A stretch of DNA of 64,000 nucleotides from Hevea brasiliensis (taxonomy: Eukaryota; Streptophyta; Magnoliopsida; Malpighiales; Euphorbiaceae), in the NCBI RefSeq assembly GCF_030052815.1, contig NC_079505.1:25436843-25500842 (forward strand), read 5' to 3'. The notes below the pieces were generated by a model that searched no databases, was not told the origin of the DNA, and was given only the letters and a program-made list of their open reading frames with translations. The position numbers and the translations under genes were made by a program. Positions 34,360 to 45,740 of the stretch are shown here, in pieces. Numbering within the stretch: the first letter of the stretch is position 1; every line of letters begins with the position of its first letter.

Positions 34360-35400
34360 ACACTTTCTGCCAGTAAGGACTGACTATTCATTGGAGAAGT
34401 TAGCAGAATTGTATATCAGTGAGATAGTTAGACTGCATGGAATTCCACTTTCCATCATATCTGATCGAGACCCAAGGTTTACATTGAGATTTTAGAAGAA
34501 GTTGCATGAATCCTTGGGTACACAACTCCACTTCAGCACAGCTTTCCATCCTCAGACGGATGGGCAATCAGAAAGAGTAATCCAGGTAAACAATTAAAAC
34601 CAATTGAACTAATACAAATATTGAACTGAAATTATAATAATAACATGAAATATATGTCAGGTCCTTGAGGATATGCTGAGGAGTTGTGTCATTGAGTTTG
34701 AGGAAAGTTGGGATAGATACCTCCCACTGGCAGAATTTGCATACAACAATAGCTACCAAGCTAGCATCCAAATGGCCCCGTATGAAGCACTGTATGGGAG
34801 GAAATGTAGAACTCCAGTGTGCTGGACTGAATTGGGTGAAGATAAACTGGTAGGGCCAGACCTGGTGAAAGAGACTGAGGAGAAAGTAAAACTAATCAAA
34901 GCCAATCTGAAGGTTGCCTCAGATAGACAGAAATCTTATGCCGACCTGAAGAGGAAAGAAATAGAATATGCGGTTGGTGACAAAGTGTTCCTCAAGGTGT
35001 CACCGTGGAAGAAGGTACTGAGGTTTGAAAGAAAAGGTAAGTTAAGCCCTAGGTTCATTGGCCCATATGAAGTCATTGAACGTGTGGGACCAGTAGCCTA
35101 CAAGCTAGCTTTACCACCAGAGCTGGACAAGATCCACAATGTGTTCCACATATCTATGCTAAGAAGATACCGCTCAGATCCTTCACATGTCATCTCCATG
35201 GAAGAAATTGATGTACAACCAAATTTGACATATGAAGAAGAACCCATACGGATCCTGGCTTGGGAAGTGAAAGAGTTGAGGAATAAGCAGATTCCACTGG
35301 TGAAAGTGCTTTGGAGGCACCACAACACCGAGTAGGCAACTTGGGAAAGTGAAGAGATGATGAGGCAACAGTTCCCTCAACTGTTTGCATCAGGTAAATT
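34360..35400 (+). pseudogene. Gypsy integrase, second part, with chromodomain-like tail
   Basis: The reading resumes as [11 protein letters not shown], with the second catalytic Asp in ISDRDPRF and the Glu in TDGQSERVIQ. A TAG at 34494 replaces a usual Trp. After a 75-base intron-like segment (34586-34660) the frame continues LEDMLRSCVIEFE ... LPLAEFAYNNSY, then the GPYEVIERVGPVAYKL and HNVFHISMLRRY blocks of the integrase C-terminus. The tail EEPIRILAWEVKELRNKQIP ... VLWRHHN followed by ATWESEEMM is the short chromodomain-like module of Tekay elements, broken by TAG at 35333. The methionine at 34673 is internal. Confidence 0.9.
34586..34660 (+). other. Candidate 75-bp spliceosomal intron in the integrase gene
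   Basis: The segment begins GTAAAC directly after the codons for SERVIQ and ends ATGTCAG directly before GTCCTTGAGGAT (VLED). Removing it joins two well conserved integrase blocks in frame. It is much more AT-rich than the flanking coding sequence, contains several stops and has AACTGAA-type sequence that could act as a branch site. It is short but within plant intron range. It could also be a non-spliced insertion. Confidence 0.65.
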
Positions 35401-35418
35401 TCGAGGACGAAATTTAAA

Positions 35419-35433
35419 TTAGAGGGGAAGAGT
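35419..35433 (+). other. Polypurine tract of the gypsy element
   Basis: TTAGAGGGGAAGAGT lies immediately before the 3' LTR start TGTAACACC and after the tail of gag-pol (CGAGGACGAAATTT, the usual end context in chromoviruses). Confidence 0.85.
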
Positions 35434-38400
35434 TGTAACACCCTCCCTGTAGCAACTCCGTACATTCTACTGTTTCGGTGACCAGTGTCGGTCCGGACAG
35501 CTAGAATATCCGAAAAAATATTTAAACTGAAGTGAGGAACCATAATTAACTCAAAAATTAACAAGAAAAATTTATAAAAAATTTTAGAAATAATATACAA
35601 CTAAGTTAAATGAGCCAGTGCCCTAGCAATGGGTAACCCAGTGGGAAGTTGCGGTTCTCGCAACTAGGAGCCCTAGACTCGGGGGAAAATTCATAAAATA
35701 CAAAGAAGGGTCATTGAGGTTCCTATGGCATTAGAATGCCAAGAAAATACTTAGAAAATTTTTTCAATCAGTACAGACGATTTTGGCTCAATAAGCCAAA
35801 TGGAGGGCATTTTGGTCATTTCGTCTTCAGAGATGATTTTTGGCCGACTTGTCCAGTTAAGTAAATAATTATTATGACATAAAATATGAATAAATATTGC
35901 TACAAATTAAATTGAAATTAAGTAGAAAAGAAAAAAAAAGAAAATGAATTAAATAAGAAATTATGACATCACATGATGTCATTAGTGTGCCTCCACCCAA
36001 TCACATGGTGATACATGGATATAACTCACTTAAAATGAGTTAAATGGGTAGAAATGAAAGAAAAAAAATCAGATTTCATTTTCCTTTCTTCTTCCATCCG
36101 TAGCCCTCCATACCCATTCCACCATTGAAAGCTTACCAAAGCTTCATAACTCACCAAATCTCACCCTAAAACCCTAAATACCCTTCACAAAAATTAACCC
36201 CCACATCCAGAGCAAGGTTTTAATTATCATAAAGTGAAGAAATTCCAAGGTTTATACAAGCCAATAAAGAGACCAAAGAGGTTAGTGCATGTTAATTACT
36301 TAATCTTGTTTATTTCTTAAAATTTAGTTTGAATATGAACAAATAATTAAGAAATTGAGATAACTCATGTGTGAAATTGAGAATGGAATTTTGACCAGCT
36401 TTATGGGAGTGGTAGTTGATGGTTTTGATGGATTTAAAATGGCTTAGAAATGGTGTTGATGTGTAGACATAAATTTGAAATGGATTAGTATGCCTAATTG
36501 ACATGTGTTGTGTGAACCTTGAATTGGAGCTAGGGTTTGGACACAAAAACTTGGATCTTGTTCATGTGTTAGTGAATGAAAGTTTAAATGGTCAATTAGT
36601 GACCATTTGGCTGTGCATGATGAAGAATTGAAGTGAGTTGTAGCTTGGGATTTGAGTTTGGCTGAGCTGCCTTGTGTGACCTGCAGGTCTGGATGTGAGT
36701 CCAGCCTGTTTGGGTAGCTATAACTTGGGTTGTGTAGGTTCAATTGGTACAAGGCCAATTGGATATGAAAATAGACACATAATGGCACAACTTTGGTATA
36801 GAAACCTTTCCCAGAAAACCAAACTAAGTTGACCTAAAAATTTCCTTAATCTAGGTGACCTACATTCTGCCTGGGCAAAATGACCAAATGAATAGTATTT
36901 ATTCATTTGGTCATAACTTAGTGTAGAAAGGTCCAATTGACCTAAAATTTTACCAGCAGAAATCTAAGACATAGACCTACAACTTTCATAAAGAACACAA
37001 ATGCAAATTCTGACCATAACCTAGTCAAATTGCCAACCAAACTTAGGTTACCAAATCTGGCAGAACCAGTTTTGCCCAGAATTTTGGATTCTGTCCAATT
37101 CGGCCAGTTATGGTGTTTAGGCCATAACTTGAGCTACAAAACTCCAAATGGAGTGATTCAAAAAAGTAAATATCACTAGACAAAATAAGGAACAACTTTC
37201 ATGAAGACAACTTTGCCAAATTCCTACTGTAAAAATGACCAATGGAATAGTAAACACAAGGCTTGAAATCTGAAAATTTTGAACAACTAATATTAAGCTT
37301 AGACATGGTATTGGCAACCAATACTAACAACTTTAGAATGCAAAATGTGGTATGTTGAGAGTATTAGAACCAATGTACCTATTATCTATGCAAAAGTCAA
37401 CATTTTAGTTGACTGCTGAAATGAATAGTAACACCTAAACTTAAATTTGAAGAATTGTAAAGTTTAAAAGTGTAACATACCCTACTACACCTAGCAAGAT
37501 TGGTTTGGATAGGTTGGCATGCCAATAGGGTTCAACTAGCAGTACTGCACATGGCATTATGCCATTATGTGATTTCATAGCTTTTAACCATTCCGATATT
37601 GTGTTGAGACTTGGCCTTGTGCCTAATGTTATTACAGCTTATTAGCTGTTCTGTTGCACACCGAGAGACACATATGTGACCGATGGTGTGACGGCCCGAG
37701 GTACTTGATACCCATTGCCAATTTACCCGTTTATCCAGTCCAGTCATCCAGTATAGGTTACTTGGGCAACCAAAAATGAAAGTTGATAAATTTAATGAAA
37801 TAATGAATATAACAAGTACTAAATAAATAAGACTACCAATAATTATCAAAAATTTGTCTGCATGAGACATCAATACACTCACTGCATATTTATTTCCTTT
37901 TAGTTCTTTTTATTTTATTATTGGCACCACTAAGCATTATTGATTAGCGCGTCATTTTTTGCCATGCGTAGGTTCTGGAGAGACAGACAGAGAGCTCAGC
38001 AGACCACAGACTAGGTGAGGTCATAGATCTGCCTAGAGTCAGAGTCACCTCTCATCTACAGTGCATCAATGGTAGGACCTTTAGGTCCCTTTTGAAATTA
38101 TGTTTTTGCATTTTGTAATAGGTAGTAGTTTGTGATTTGTAAATTATGAACTCATGTAAATAGTAAATTTATGTAATCATATGTTGATGTCCATATTTTG
38201 AAGATTTTGTTAATTAATATAATTTGAGAATATCTTCGTGAAATTTTAGTTGATTTTGAATTTCAATGAAATTGTGGATTAATGTTGAGAACTTGAAATG
38301 ATTGCTAATGTTGAGACCATGTTGATGGTTATTGGAGTTTGACAGTGATTGGAAATGATTATTGGAAGTGTTTTTCATAGGTTCCGAAGAACTATTTTCT

Positions 38401-38631
38401 CCATTTTTAGCCGGTACTCTGCCGGATTTTCTATAAAATTTTCGAAACCTCAAATAAATTATAATTTCAATAAATGACTTAAATGAATTATATTTCATAA
38501 ATTGTACTTTATAACTATGAAAAAAATAAATTAGGAAGAATAAAAAAATGATTGAATTAAAATAGGGTGCTCCGGTACACTGCGTGGTATATCTTGCTCG
38601 ACTACACTGTAGATGGGTAAGGGGTGTCACA
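35434..38631 (+). repeat. 3' LTR of the gypsy element (family A)
   Basis: This intact 3198-bp LTR runs from TGTAACACCCTCCCTG to GGGGTGTCACA and is followed by TSD GATGA. It matches 19644-22835/26572-26589 along its length, apart from point changes and a short deletion near 35700. It contains the palindrome (35963-35982), the dyad (36880-36914) and the double hairpin (37923-37973). It is the reference copy for family A. Confidence 0.92.
37923..37973 (+). other. Double hairpin of LTR-A (copy 6)
   Basis: Stem 1 is CTAAGCA/TGATTAG, with one mismatch. Stem 2 is CGCGT/ATGCG, a change that leaves a G-T pair. TAGGT follows. Confidence 0.55.
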
Positions 38632-38636
38632 GATGA

Positions 38637-38969
38637 GATGCGAGAATGAGTTGATAGAAAGTTAGAGCTTTGGAGAAGTACTTTAGAGTCAAAGGGTTTT
38701 AAGTTAAGCAGAATGAAGACAAAATACATTCATTACAAGTTCAATGAAGGCCAAACTGGTGATAGGGAAGGAGTTAATTTGGATGGAGTGGTACTGTCCC
38801 AAAGTAATCACTTTAAATATCTCAGCTCAGTCCTTCAAGTAGATGGGAGATGTGAGGAAGATATTAGTCATAGGATTAAAGCCGGATGGTTGAAGTGGAG
38901 ACGTGCCACGGGAGTTTTATATGATCACAAGATTCCCAATAAGTTGAAAGAAAAATTTTATCGTACAGC
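38637..38969 (+). pseudogene. LINE reverse transcriptase, thumb region
   Basis: This continues the LINE from motif C: after the TSD GATGA comes the reading VDRKLELWRSTLESKGFKLS (following a TGA near 38646), then the HFKYLSSVLQVDG and DHKIPNKLKEKFYRTA blocks typical of RTE and related LINEs. It is cut at RTA by the Tat-like element at 38970. The open frame that seems to run to 39054 crosses into the inserted LTR, and its end is not LINE protein. Confidence 0.88.
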
Positions 38970-41948
38970 TGTAAACCCTTATTTTGTGATGAGTATGTGC
39001 ATTGAGGCCGTGGGAAACCCGATGATGAAAAAATTATATGACTGTAAGATGTAATTGGAGGCATGGAGCTGAATTATTAATTTTGTGGCATGATCTTGAA
39101 AAATAATAATAATAATAAAGTTTTGGGGAAATTAATTTAATTAAATTTAAATAAAATTTTATTTTGTTTAAATTTAATATGGGTAGTTCTTAAATGAATC
39201 TAACTAAGTTTAATTGGGCTCCATGGGCCTAAGAAAGCCTAGTTAGGAATTTTAAATGGGACCCATTTAATTATTTTCTAAAAATTAAAATAACAAAATA
39301 TCTCTATCCTCCTTGGCCCACTCTCTTCCTCACTCCCTATTGGTGCCTTCCATTTTTTCCTGTATTCCTATTGGTTGAAACACCTCACCCATATCCCAAT
39401 CTTATTCGAATTCTGCAATCGTAGTTGTTTAAGTAATCTAAACTTTATCACGCTAAGACTCTAAACCCTACCACACCTCTTCCTCACTCCCTATTGGTGC
39501 CTTCCATTTTTTCCTGTCTTCCTATTGGTTGAAACACCTCACCCATATCCCAGTCTTATTCGAATTCTGCAATTGTAATTGTTTAAGCCATCTAAACTTT
39601 ATCACCCTAAGACTCCAAACCCTATCACACCTCTCTCCCAAAACCCTATAAATACCCTACTAGAGAAGGGAAGAAAAGGAGGATGGGAGGAAAGAGGAAG
39701 AGAAAATTCAGAGCTATAGGAAATTTAGAGATATTTAAGACTCTTTGAGCTCTTCCTTATTTTTTCTTTTCTTCAAGAAGATTTTCATACAAGATTTCTT
39801 AAAGGTCAGTTTTTATTGTTTTCTTTTCAAGATCTATGCCACACAATATTTTAATTCTATGCTCCTTGTCTTCAATTTATTTTATATGTTCATATTGATC
39901 ATGTAATCATGTTTAATTTGAGGGGATACACAACTCTTCACATGTTTAGTTTCTGTCTCTCGTATTTTTATTATTTTTCTTTATCTTCTGAATCTGAAAA
40001 AAATTTGTAAAACTTATATTCATATTCTACACGAAATTCCATTAATTTTAGGCTCAAGAATTACTAAAAAAGCTTTAATATTTTGTAAGTTATGACTGTT
40101 TGAAGTTAGGGTTTTTGTAAAATCTGATTTGCAGTATCCGATTTATGGAGCCCATATCTCCATTGTTCCTTAATATTTTTGTGCAAATCTAGTGTCTAAA
40201 ATTAACTTCAGAATCTTATGAATCTTTTCCAATTGGCTTTGCATTCAAATATGTTGTGGTTAATGAGTTATGAATTTTACAAAAAAATAGTACGATTTTG
40301 TCACTTAGAAAAGTTACGATTTATGTAGACCATTCGGCTAGGGTTTTGTTTGATTTATAAATTTTATGATCTTTTATGATATGTAGGCTATCTTCTGTAA
40401 TTTTTTTTATGATTTTTAGGCATGTATAACTATTTTTAAAAAATCAGATTTCTTGCTACCGTTAATATGTCAGAATTTAAAAATTGTATATTTATTCATG
40501 TTCTTGTATTTTCTTGGGTTTTAATTGATATTTGATCTATTTTTCTGTGTTCTTTTAATTCAAGAAGTGTTATGAAGTGTTTGGATCATGTTAGAAGACT
40601 TAGACTATTAGGTAGTTTTAACTAATTAGGAGTCTTACCCTTTAGGAGACTAGAGTTAGAATCCAACATAAATTGTTATTAATATTTTCTTTATTTCTTT
40701 TATTTTCTTTAGTTTCTTTATTTTTTATTACAAAAAAAAAATAGTAAGTAGCCCTAAGGTAAGTACCAAAGAGAGCATTTGCGTGGAGCTTATATGGAGC
40801 TAAACGGGAGTAAGCTAGGGATATCATTGCCATACTAGAAGAGAAGACCCTTTTTTAAGGGTAGCTTGCCCCAATGGCAATTGCATTTACCAACAAGTAA
40901 GTAGCTCTAAACTTCTCGAATAACCATTGGTATGAAATTGTAGTACTAATAGAACTTTTATTTGGTAAATTAAAATTAACTTTATTTTTAATTTAACTGA
41001 CTTTTACATGTAATTAATTTAAATAAATACTTTGTAAATTAAAATTAATCTTGTTTGTAAATTAAACTAACATTGACATGTAAAATAAATTTAATTTAAC
41101 ACTTGGTAATTGTAAAATAAATCTGCATGATAGAAATCTTTATTAGGTTGTGATTGTTTGGGCCTTATGTGATATTAGAATAAATTACACATGTACATAA
41201 TTAACTTAGTTCAATTATCCTTAGGGTAACTTGGTGAAAATTAATTAATTAGGTTAAATAGAAACGTAGGGTTATTTGAAATTGAATTTGTTTGTAAATT
41301 AAATCCTCAATAATAAATTAATTTTAGTCATCTGGTAAATATCATTTAAATAATTAGCAACCCCTTAGATAGGAATTACTTGTGTATGAAAATTGTGTGT
41401 AAACAATAACCCTTTGTGAATTACTTGCGCGTGTAAGATTAGAATTGCATTTTTTAGGATAAAGTTTAATAAAGGAATAATAAACAAGACTTCTAGAAAC
41501 ATTAGTAGAGGACTGGCACTCGAATCAACGAGGTTAAACCAGGCGTAAGGGGTGCCTAACACCTTCCCCTTACGTACCCACTATCCCGAACCTAGACATT
41601 AGGCTATGGTAATGACGGTTGTGGAAACTCTGTAAGGAGTAAGTTGTCATCCATGACCCTTGGAAGAAACACTGAATATGTCCCGGTTATTACCCGGGTG
41701 GCGACTTCTATCTATCTATGCCTTCATGGCATAAATCCTTAGTACCGTGGTAGTGTTATGGGAAGACGGTACTTACCAGTGGTTTGATTCTATTAGGATT
41801 GTATGAAGTGCATGTCTAGGAAATGCTGTCTAAGGAGGTGGTACTTAAGTGAGACCCTTATGACTCCACCATCTTTCCTGGGCATTACCTGGTGCATTTT
41901 ATATAATTCTAATGGATGATATTTTGCCTCACGCCCTCCACCCTCACA
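38970..41948 (+). repeat. 5' LTR of the Tat-like element
   Basis: It starts TGTAAACCCTTATTTTG and ends CCCTCCACCCTCACA. The 3' copy starts TATAAACCCC, so one terminal base is mutated there. It contains an AAT microsatellite near 39100, a duplicated promoter block (39325-39655) and a pyrimidine-rich downstream leader. Confidence 0.9.
39325..39655 (+). promoter_or_regulatory. Tat LTR promoter: duplicated 154-bp module and TATA box
   Basis: A module beginning CTTCCTCACTCCCTATTGGTGCC occurs at 39325 and again at 39479. Each copy has two ATTGG motifs (inverted CCAAT boxes). Immediately downstream is CTATAAATAC at 39646-39655, a good plant TATA box, followed by a purine-rich AGAGAAGGGAAGAAAAGG where transcription would begin. 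The same arrangement is in the 3' LTR, with CTATAAATAC at 47557-47566; there some ATTGG boxes are changed to ATTAG. Confidence 0.6.
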
Positions 41949-41950
41949 GT

Positions 41951-41970
41951 TTGGGAACTCCATTGTGGAC
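41951..41970 (+). other. Degraded primer binding site of the Tat-like element
   Basis: TTGGGAACTCCATTGTGGAC follows the 5' LTR by two bases. It resembles the TGGCGACTCC-type primer site used by Tat/Ogre elements, with several changes. The match is approximate. Confidence 0.45.
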
Positions 41971-43356
41971 TAAATGGATAGTTACTCTAACATGTTTCTA
42001 TTAGTCTAATATTATTCCTTTGTTAAACTTTTTGCATTGCACTACACTATCACACGGATCACCCTTACCCTTTTAGCCTCGTTAGTACTAGCCAAGGAGA
42101 CCATGGTTCTACTCGAGCTATGACGAATTGGTGAATGCTAGCACCCCATGCCCGTACCTTTGAGTATATAAAAGAGCCGCAGCTCCGGCCATTGTGTTTA
42201 ATGGACAAGCTCTCGCATGGATGACCCTTTTCCTACCCAATGAAGCCCATGAGCCATAGATTTCAACCCTAGGTACCCCGTAGATTTTTGTTGTGCTGGA
42301 TTTATAACCTTACTATTTAAACCATAAGGTTTAGTGGTAGTTGAGATGAACCTAGGCCTATGCATAAACCCAATGTGTGTATAGGCCCAAGTCCATTTCA
42401 AAACCCATGTTAAGCAAGAGGATGCTTACTTATGGTTAAACTTTAAGGATATAAATCCTTTGTTTGTGAGGGAAGGATCGTCCTGTACCACCCCCTGTTG
42501 GTGTTTCCAGTGTACCATAGCCTAGGATAGATTTTTTTCTTACCCTGCACGTGAGAGTTGAAGGTATAAGGGGGCGAAGGTTCAGTTCTTGATATTTTTT
42601 TTTTGGTTTTGATTCAGTCTTTGGTCCGATTTTAGTTCAGTTTATATGGTCTGGTTTTGGTTCAGTTTTGGTTCTATTGGTATGGTTCGGTTTTGGTTTT
42701 ATAAAAGTAAAGGCAAAAAAAAAAAAAAGAAAAAGAGAAAAAAATGGTCCATTCATGCATTGCATTCATGTACATAGCATGCTTAGGTTAACCCTTAAAT
42801 CCTATTTTTTTGAGCAAACATAGCCTCAAAACACACCAAAGAGACTTTCAATCAGGTCACTTAGGTTAGGGAAGGGAAGAGACTAGTAAGGATTTCACCT
42901 GCACTACTTAAGATGGAAGAAACTATAGTCGTGCTTGATGAAATATTGAACGCCAAGATGTTTGAGCTAGAAGAGACAATTGTGGTCAACTTTAGAAAGA
43001 GGCCCCAAGGTAGGCCAATTAAGTGGCATTAAAGTTATTGAGGTTCAAATTGTGTCTCACACCCTAAGGAGATTTTTTCCAATTCAGCCATCCCTTATCT
43101 GAAGTTTTGGAGCGTCTCAAAGTTCAAAACCTCTTGTAGCTCTTAGCACCCAGACCACTACCAAATCCACTCCCACCTAGCTATGATATCAACCAATGTT
43201 GCTGGTCTACCAAGACCACAGTCATGACACCGACTGATGCTTTCAACTTAAGCATGATATCTAAGACCTAATTGATGCAAAAAGGATAATTGACCCATAA
43301 AATCAACCCAAAAGCCCCATGCCTAGCCAAAATTTCTACCTACACCAAGTCTCTAT
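41971..43356 (+). other. Tat-like element, leader and decayed gag region
   Basis: No continuous frame is visible. The part up to about 42560 is leader-like. From about 42730 short patches, such as ILNAKMFELEETIVV, hint at a gag or linker of the Tat type, but I cannot align them to a named domain. Confidence 0.4.
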
Positions 43357-43860
43357 ATGATCTCCATCACCCCAAATAACCCTAACAGAATTATTGACTT
43401 TATCCAACCCATCCAAAAACCCAATGAACTTATCCAACCCATCCAAAAGCCCAGTGAACCTATCCAACCAATCCAAAAGCCCAATGAACCTCAGTCTATA
43501 ATGGTTGTTGACATTTGTGATAATTCTAGCTATGATGAGGGTCCTTTAGATGTTTGGACCAATTTTGATGAGGAGTTAGTTGCATTACAACTAGATGGTT
43601 TAGTTCCACTAGTGTCTGATTTTCAAGTTGTTGGGATCTATAAAAAATAGATGGATCTAAAAGTGGCTACTATAAAGAAAGGGATGAAGTTTTTTCTCAG
43701 CACAGGCCTAAGAGAAAGTATGGATGGTCTGGTGTCTTTTCTTAAGATGATGGGGCAGGTCACGAGTCATGGTTTGGGCTATGAGCCAATAGAAGAGGAA
43801 GAAGAGCCAAAGCCTCCTAAGTTCTTGAAAGAGGGGACAATTACCTTGACATATGATTAG
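43357..43860 (+). pseudogene. Tat-like gag-pol linker with P-Q repeats and G-patch
   Basis: Two open pieces (43357-43650 and 43651-43860) share one frame and are separated only by a TAG. The first holds three tandem copies of a heptad-like IQPIQKPNE repeat (43399-43495), then the acidic YDEGPLDVWTNFDEE. The second ends GLGYEPIEEEEEPKPP, a G-patch-like motif found between protease and RT in Tat/Ogre elements. No catalytic residue lies here. The methionines are not real starts; the polyprotein began upstream. Confidence 0.6.
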
Positions 43861-44394
43861 GGGTAGCAGAAAATCAGTACCATTGATCTAAAGACTACAT
43901 GAAAGCCAAGCACCTAAAGCTACACTCCTAAGTTTGAGTTTATCTTTTGTAATGCTCACAGTAATGATACTGATGTTTCCAATTCTGATGTACTTGATAA
44001 ATATTTTGAGGCAAAGATCAATAACATGACCAGTCCTTTTGCTTACTTATTTGATGTTTATTTTAATAGGCAAATGCATGGCATTCATAATCATTTAAAA
44101 TCAGTTTCTATTAATGCATCAAAATCGATCTCTATTAATTTGGGTACACCAAATAATCCTAAAGACATTAAGTTAGCTGAATATTTAACCTAAGAAGAAA
44201 GAAATAAAGTTATAGCCTTATTAATAAAGTACCAAGAAGCACATGCCTCGAGCTTAAAATCAGGTGATCGATTCCCAAGCCACACTGATGTCCGCATAGG
44301 AAAAGAGTGATCAAAAGTTGACTTAGCTAGTTATCCTAATGAGGAGTAAAATTTCATGCTATGAAGGATTAATAGTAGCACATGTGGACCTAGA
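43861..44394 (+). pseudogene. Tat-like pol remnant
   Basis: Reading is broken by many stops. A patch near 44195-44290 (EERNKVIALLIKYQEAHA) resembles the linker before the RT of Tat elements. The RT core motifs are absent, so the domain has been deleted. Confidence 0.45.
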
Positions 44395-45140
44395 GGGAGA
44401 AGGAAAATGATATGAAGACATAAGGAGGTCTCTGGAAGTGAAAGAATACTCGCAGTAAGCCTACAAAAGAGATAGAGCAGTAATTCATAGATTAGCCACT
44501 CAACTTACTTTAGCTGGGGGGCAATTCTATAAACTCTTATGTGTGATAGAAAAATAGGCTGAGTAAATAATGAAAGAAGTACATGCAGGAATGTGTGGTC
44601 CTCATATGAATGGAAAGGTTCTAGTTGAAAAAAAAAATGTTCGAAATATATAAGGATTGGCATAAAAAACTCTTTTATGTTCTTTAAGGTTATCGTAGTA
44701 CTACAAAGACATCCACGAGGGCAACCCCATTCTCTTTAGTGTATGGGACTAAAGTAGTGTTATCCATTAAGCAAGAGGTCAAATCCTTAAGAGTGATGCT
44801 AGAAGCTAAGATCCTAGAAAATGAGTGGGCCTAGAAGAGATATGAAGAACTAGCTTTGATTGATGAAAAGAGGATGTAAGCCTTGTATCATATGCAGGCT
44901 TATCAGAGGAAGATAGCTAGAGCCTTTAATAAGAAGGTGAAGCCAAGAAAGATCAAAGAGGGATACATGGTTTTGAAACAAGCTCAGCCCATTCCTTTTT
45001 GATTTAAGAGGAAAGTTTATCCAAGCTAGGATGGTCCATACATAGTCAACAAAATCTTACCACTGTAAGAATATTAGACTTGGATGGGAATAAATTTCAA
45101 GAACCAGTCAATTTAGACAGGCCTAAATGGTACTTTGTGT
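44395..45140 (+). pseudogene. Tat-like integrase remnant
   Basis: Recognisable blocks are the N-terminal region IMKEVHAGMCGPHMNGKVL (zinc-binding His area, 44565-44630) and, after a deletion of the catalytic core, DWHKKLFYVL ... GYRSTTKTSTRATPFSLVYG (44640-44750). The C-terminal KVKPRKIKEGYMVLKQ (44930-44980) and DGPYIVNKI follow. Stops and frame changes interrupt all of it. The DDE core is not present. Confidence 0.75.
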
Positions 45141-45740
45141 GAGATAGGCCCGCTAGGCTGAAAACCTGCAAAAGGCGGTCTAGGCAAAAGTGAGGGTAAA
45201 AAAAAAAAGAACGAAAGAAAAAAAAATGAAAAGAAAAAAAACAGAAGAAAAGAAAAGAAAAAATGCTAGATTGAAAACCTGCAAAAGGCAGTCTAGGCAA
45301 AATGAGAGATGAGAGAAGATCTGGATGGAAAACCTGAAAAGGCCATTCGGCAGGTTATAAAGCTTATTTATAACTTTGAAAGGTTAGAAATTTGGCAAAA
45401 CTAAATGTAAGAGGGAGTAATGGTGTACCTAAATAAATAAAGAAGTTTTTATTGCATTGACTAGGGATGGGTTTTATTTAATTATGATCGCGAATGTTTG
45501 TGTCTTGAGGGATACATCAAATGATTAAGTAATTGAACTGCATTGTTTTGATTTAATCTATGTCTTCTGAGCATGACAAGATAGGTGCTTGATATGAATG
45601 CCCTGGTAATTGTCTAATTTCAAAAAAAAAAAAAAAGCTCGCTAGGTGGAAAACCTGAAAGGGCCGCTTAGGCAAAAGTTAGAGCAAGCCCGCTGAGATG
45701 AAAATCCAGAAGGAAATTTCAGGCAAAAGTTAGGGCACAG
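45136..45740 (+). repeat. GAAAACCTG/AGGCAAAA modules in the Tat 3' region
   Basis: At least five diverged units of about 45 bases follow the pattern CGCTAGG-GAAAACCTG-AAAGG-TAGGCAAAAG, near 45148, 45266, 45322, 45640 and 45690. They are mixed with A-rich and AAAGAAAA stretches (45195-45262). They follow the integrase tail in the untranslated part of the element. The minus-strand frame at 45097-45300 is only the complement of the A-rich stretch. Confidence 0.6.

Larger units (their letters stand above)
19644..38631 (+). mobile_element. Ty3/gypsy chromovirus-like element (Tekay/del type), dead and nested
   Basis: The 19.0-kb span has 3.2-kb LTRs (19644-26589, interrupted; 35434-38631) and the TSD GATGA at 19639-19643 and 38632-38636. 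It has a primer site for initiator tRNA-Met after the 5' LTR and a polypurine tract before the 3' LTR. A single gag-pol frame is in the order gag, protease, RT, RNase H, integrase and a C-terminal chromodomain-like tail, the layout of Tekay/del chromoviruses. From 26712 to 30364 the frame is unshifted but has ten stops; two more lie after the inner insertion. Two solo LTRs have landed in it (22836-26566 and 30365-34354). Without them it would be about 11.3 kb. It is inserted in the LINE reverse transcriptase. Confidence 0.92.

Noticed and set aside
26712..35400. Endogenous pararetrovirus
   Set aside because: The gene order ends with integrase and a chromodomain-like tail, and there are LTRs and a TSD; no movement protein or viral coat features are seen.
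6865..38631. A single element with inverted LTRs
   Set aside because: The minus-strand LTR and the plus-strand gypsy element have their own distinct TSDs and LINE sequence lies between them.
38713..39054. A 113-residue open frame read as one protein
   Set aside because: Residues after the insertion point at 38970 are encoded by the inserted LTR, not by the LINE.
45097..45300. Phe-rich minus-strand open frame
   Set aside because: It is the complement of an AAAGAAAA-rich tract in the Tat 3' region.
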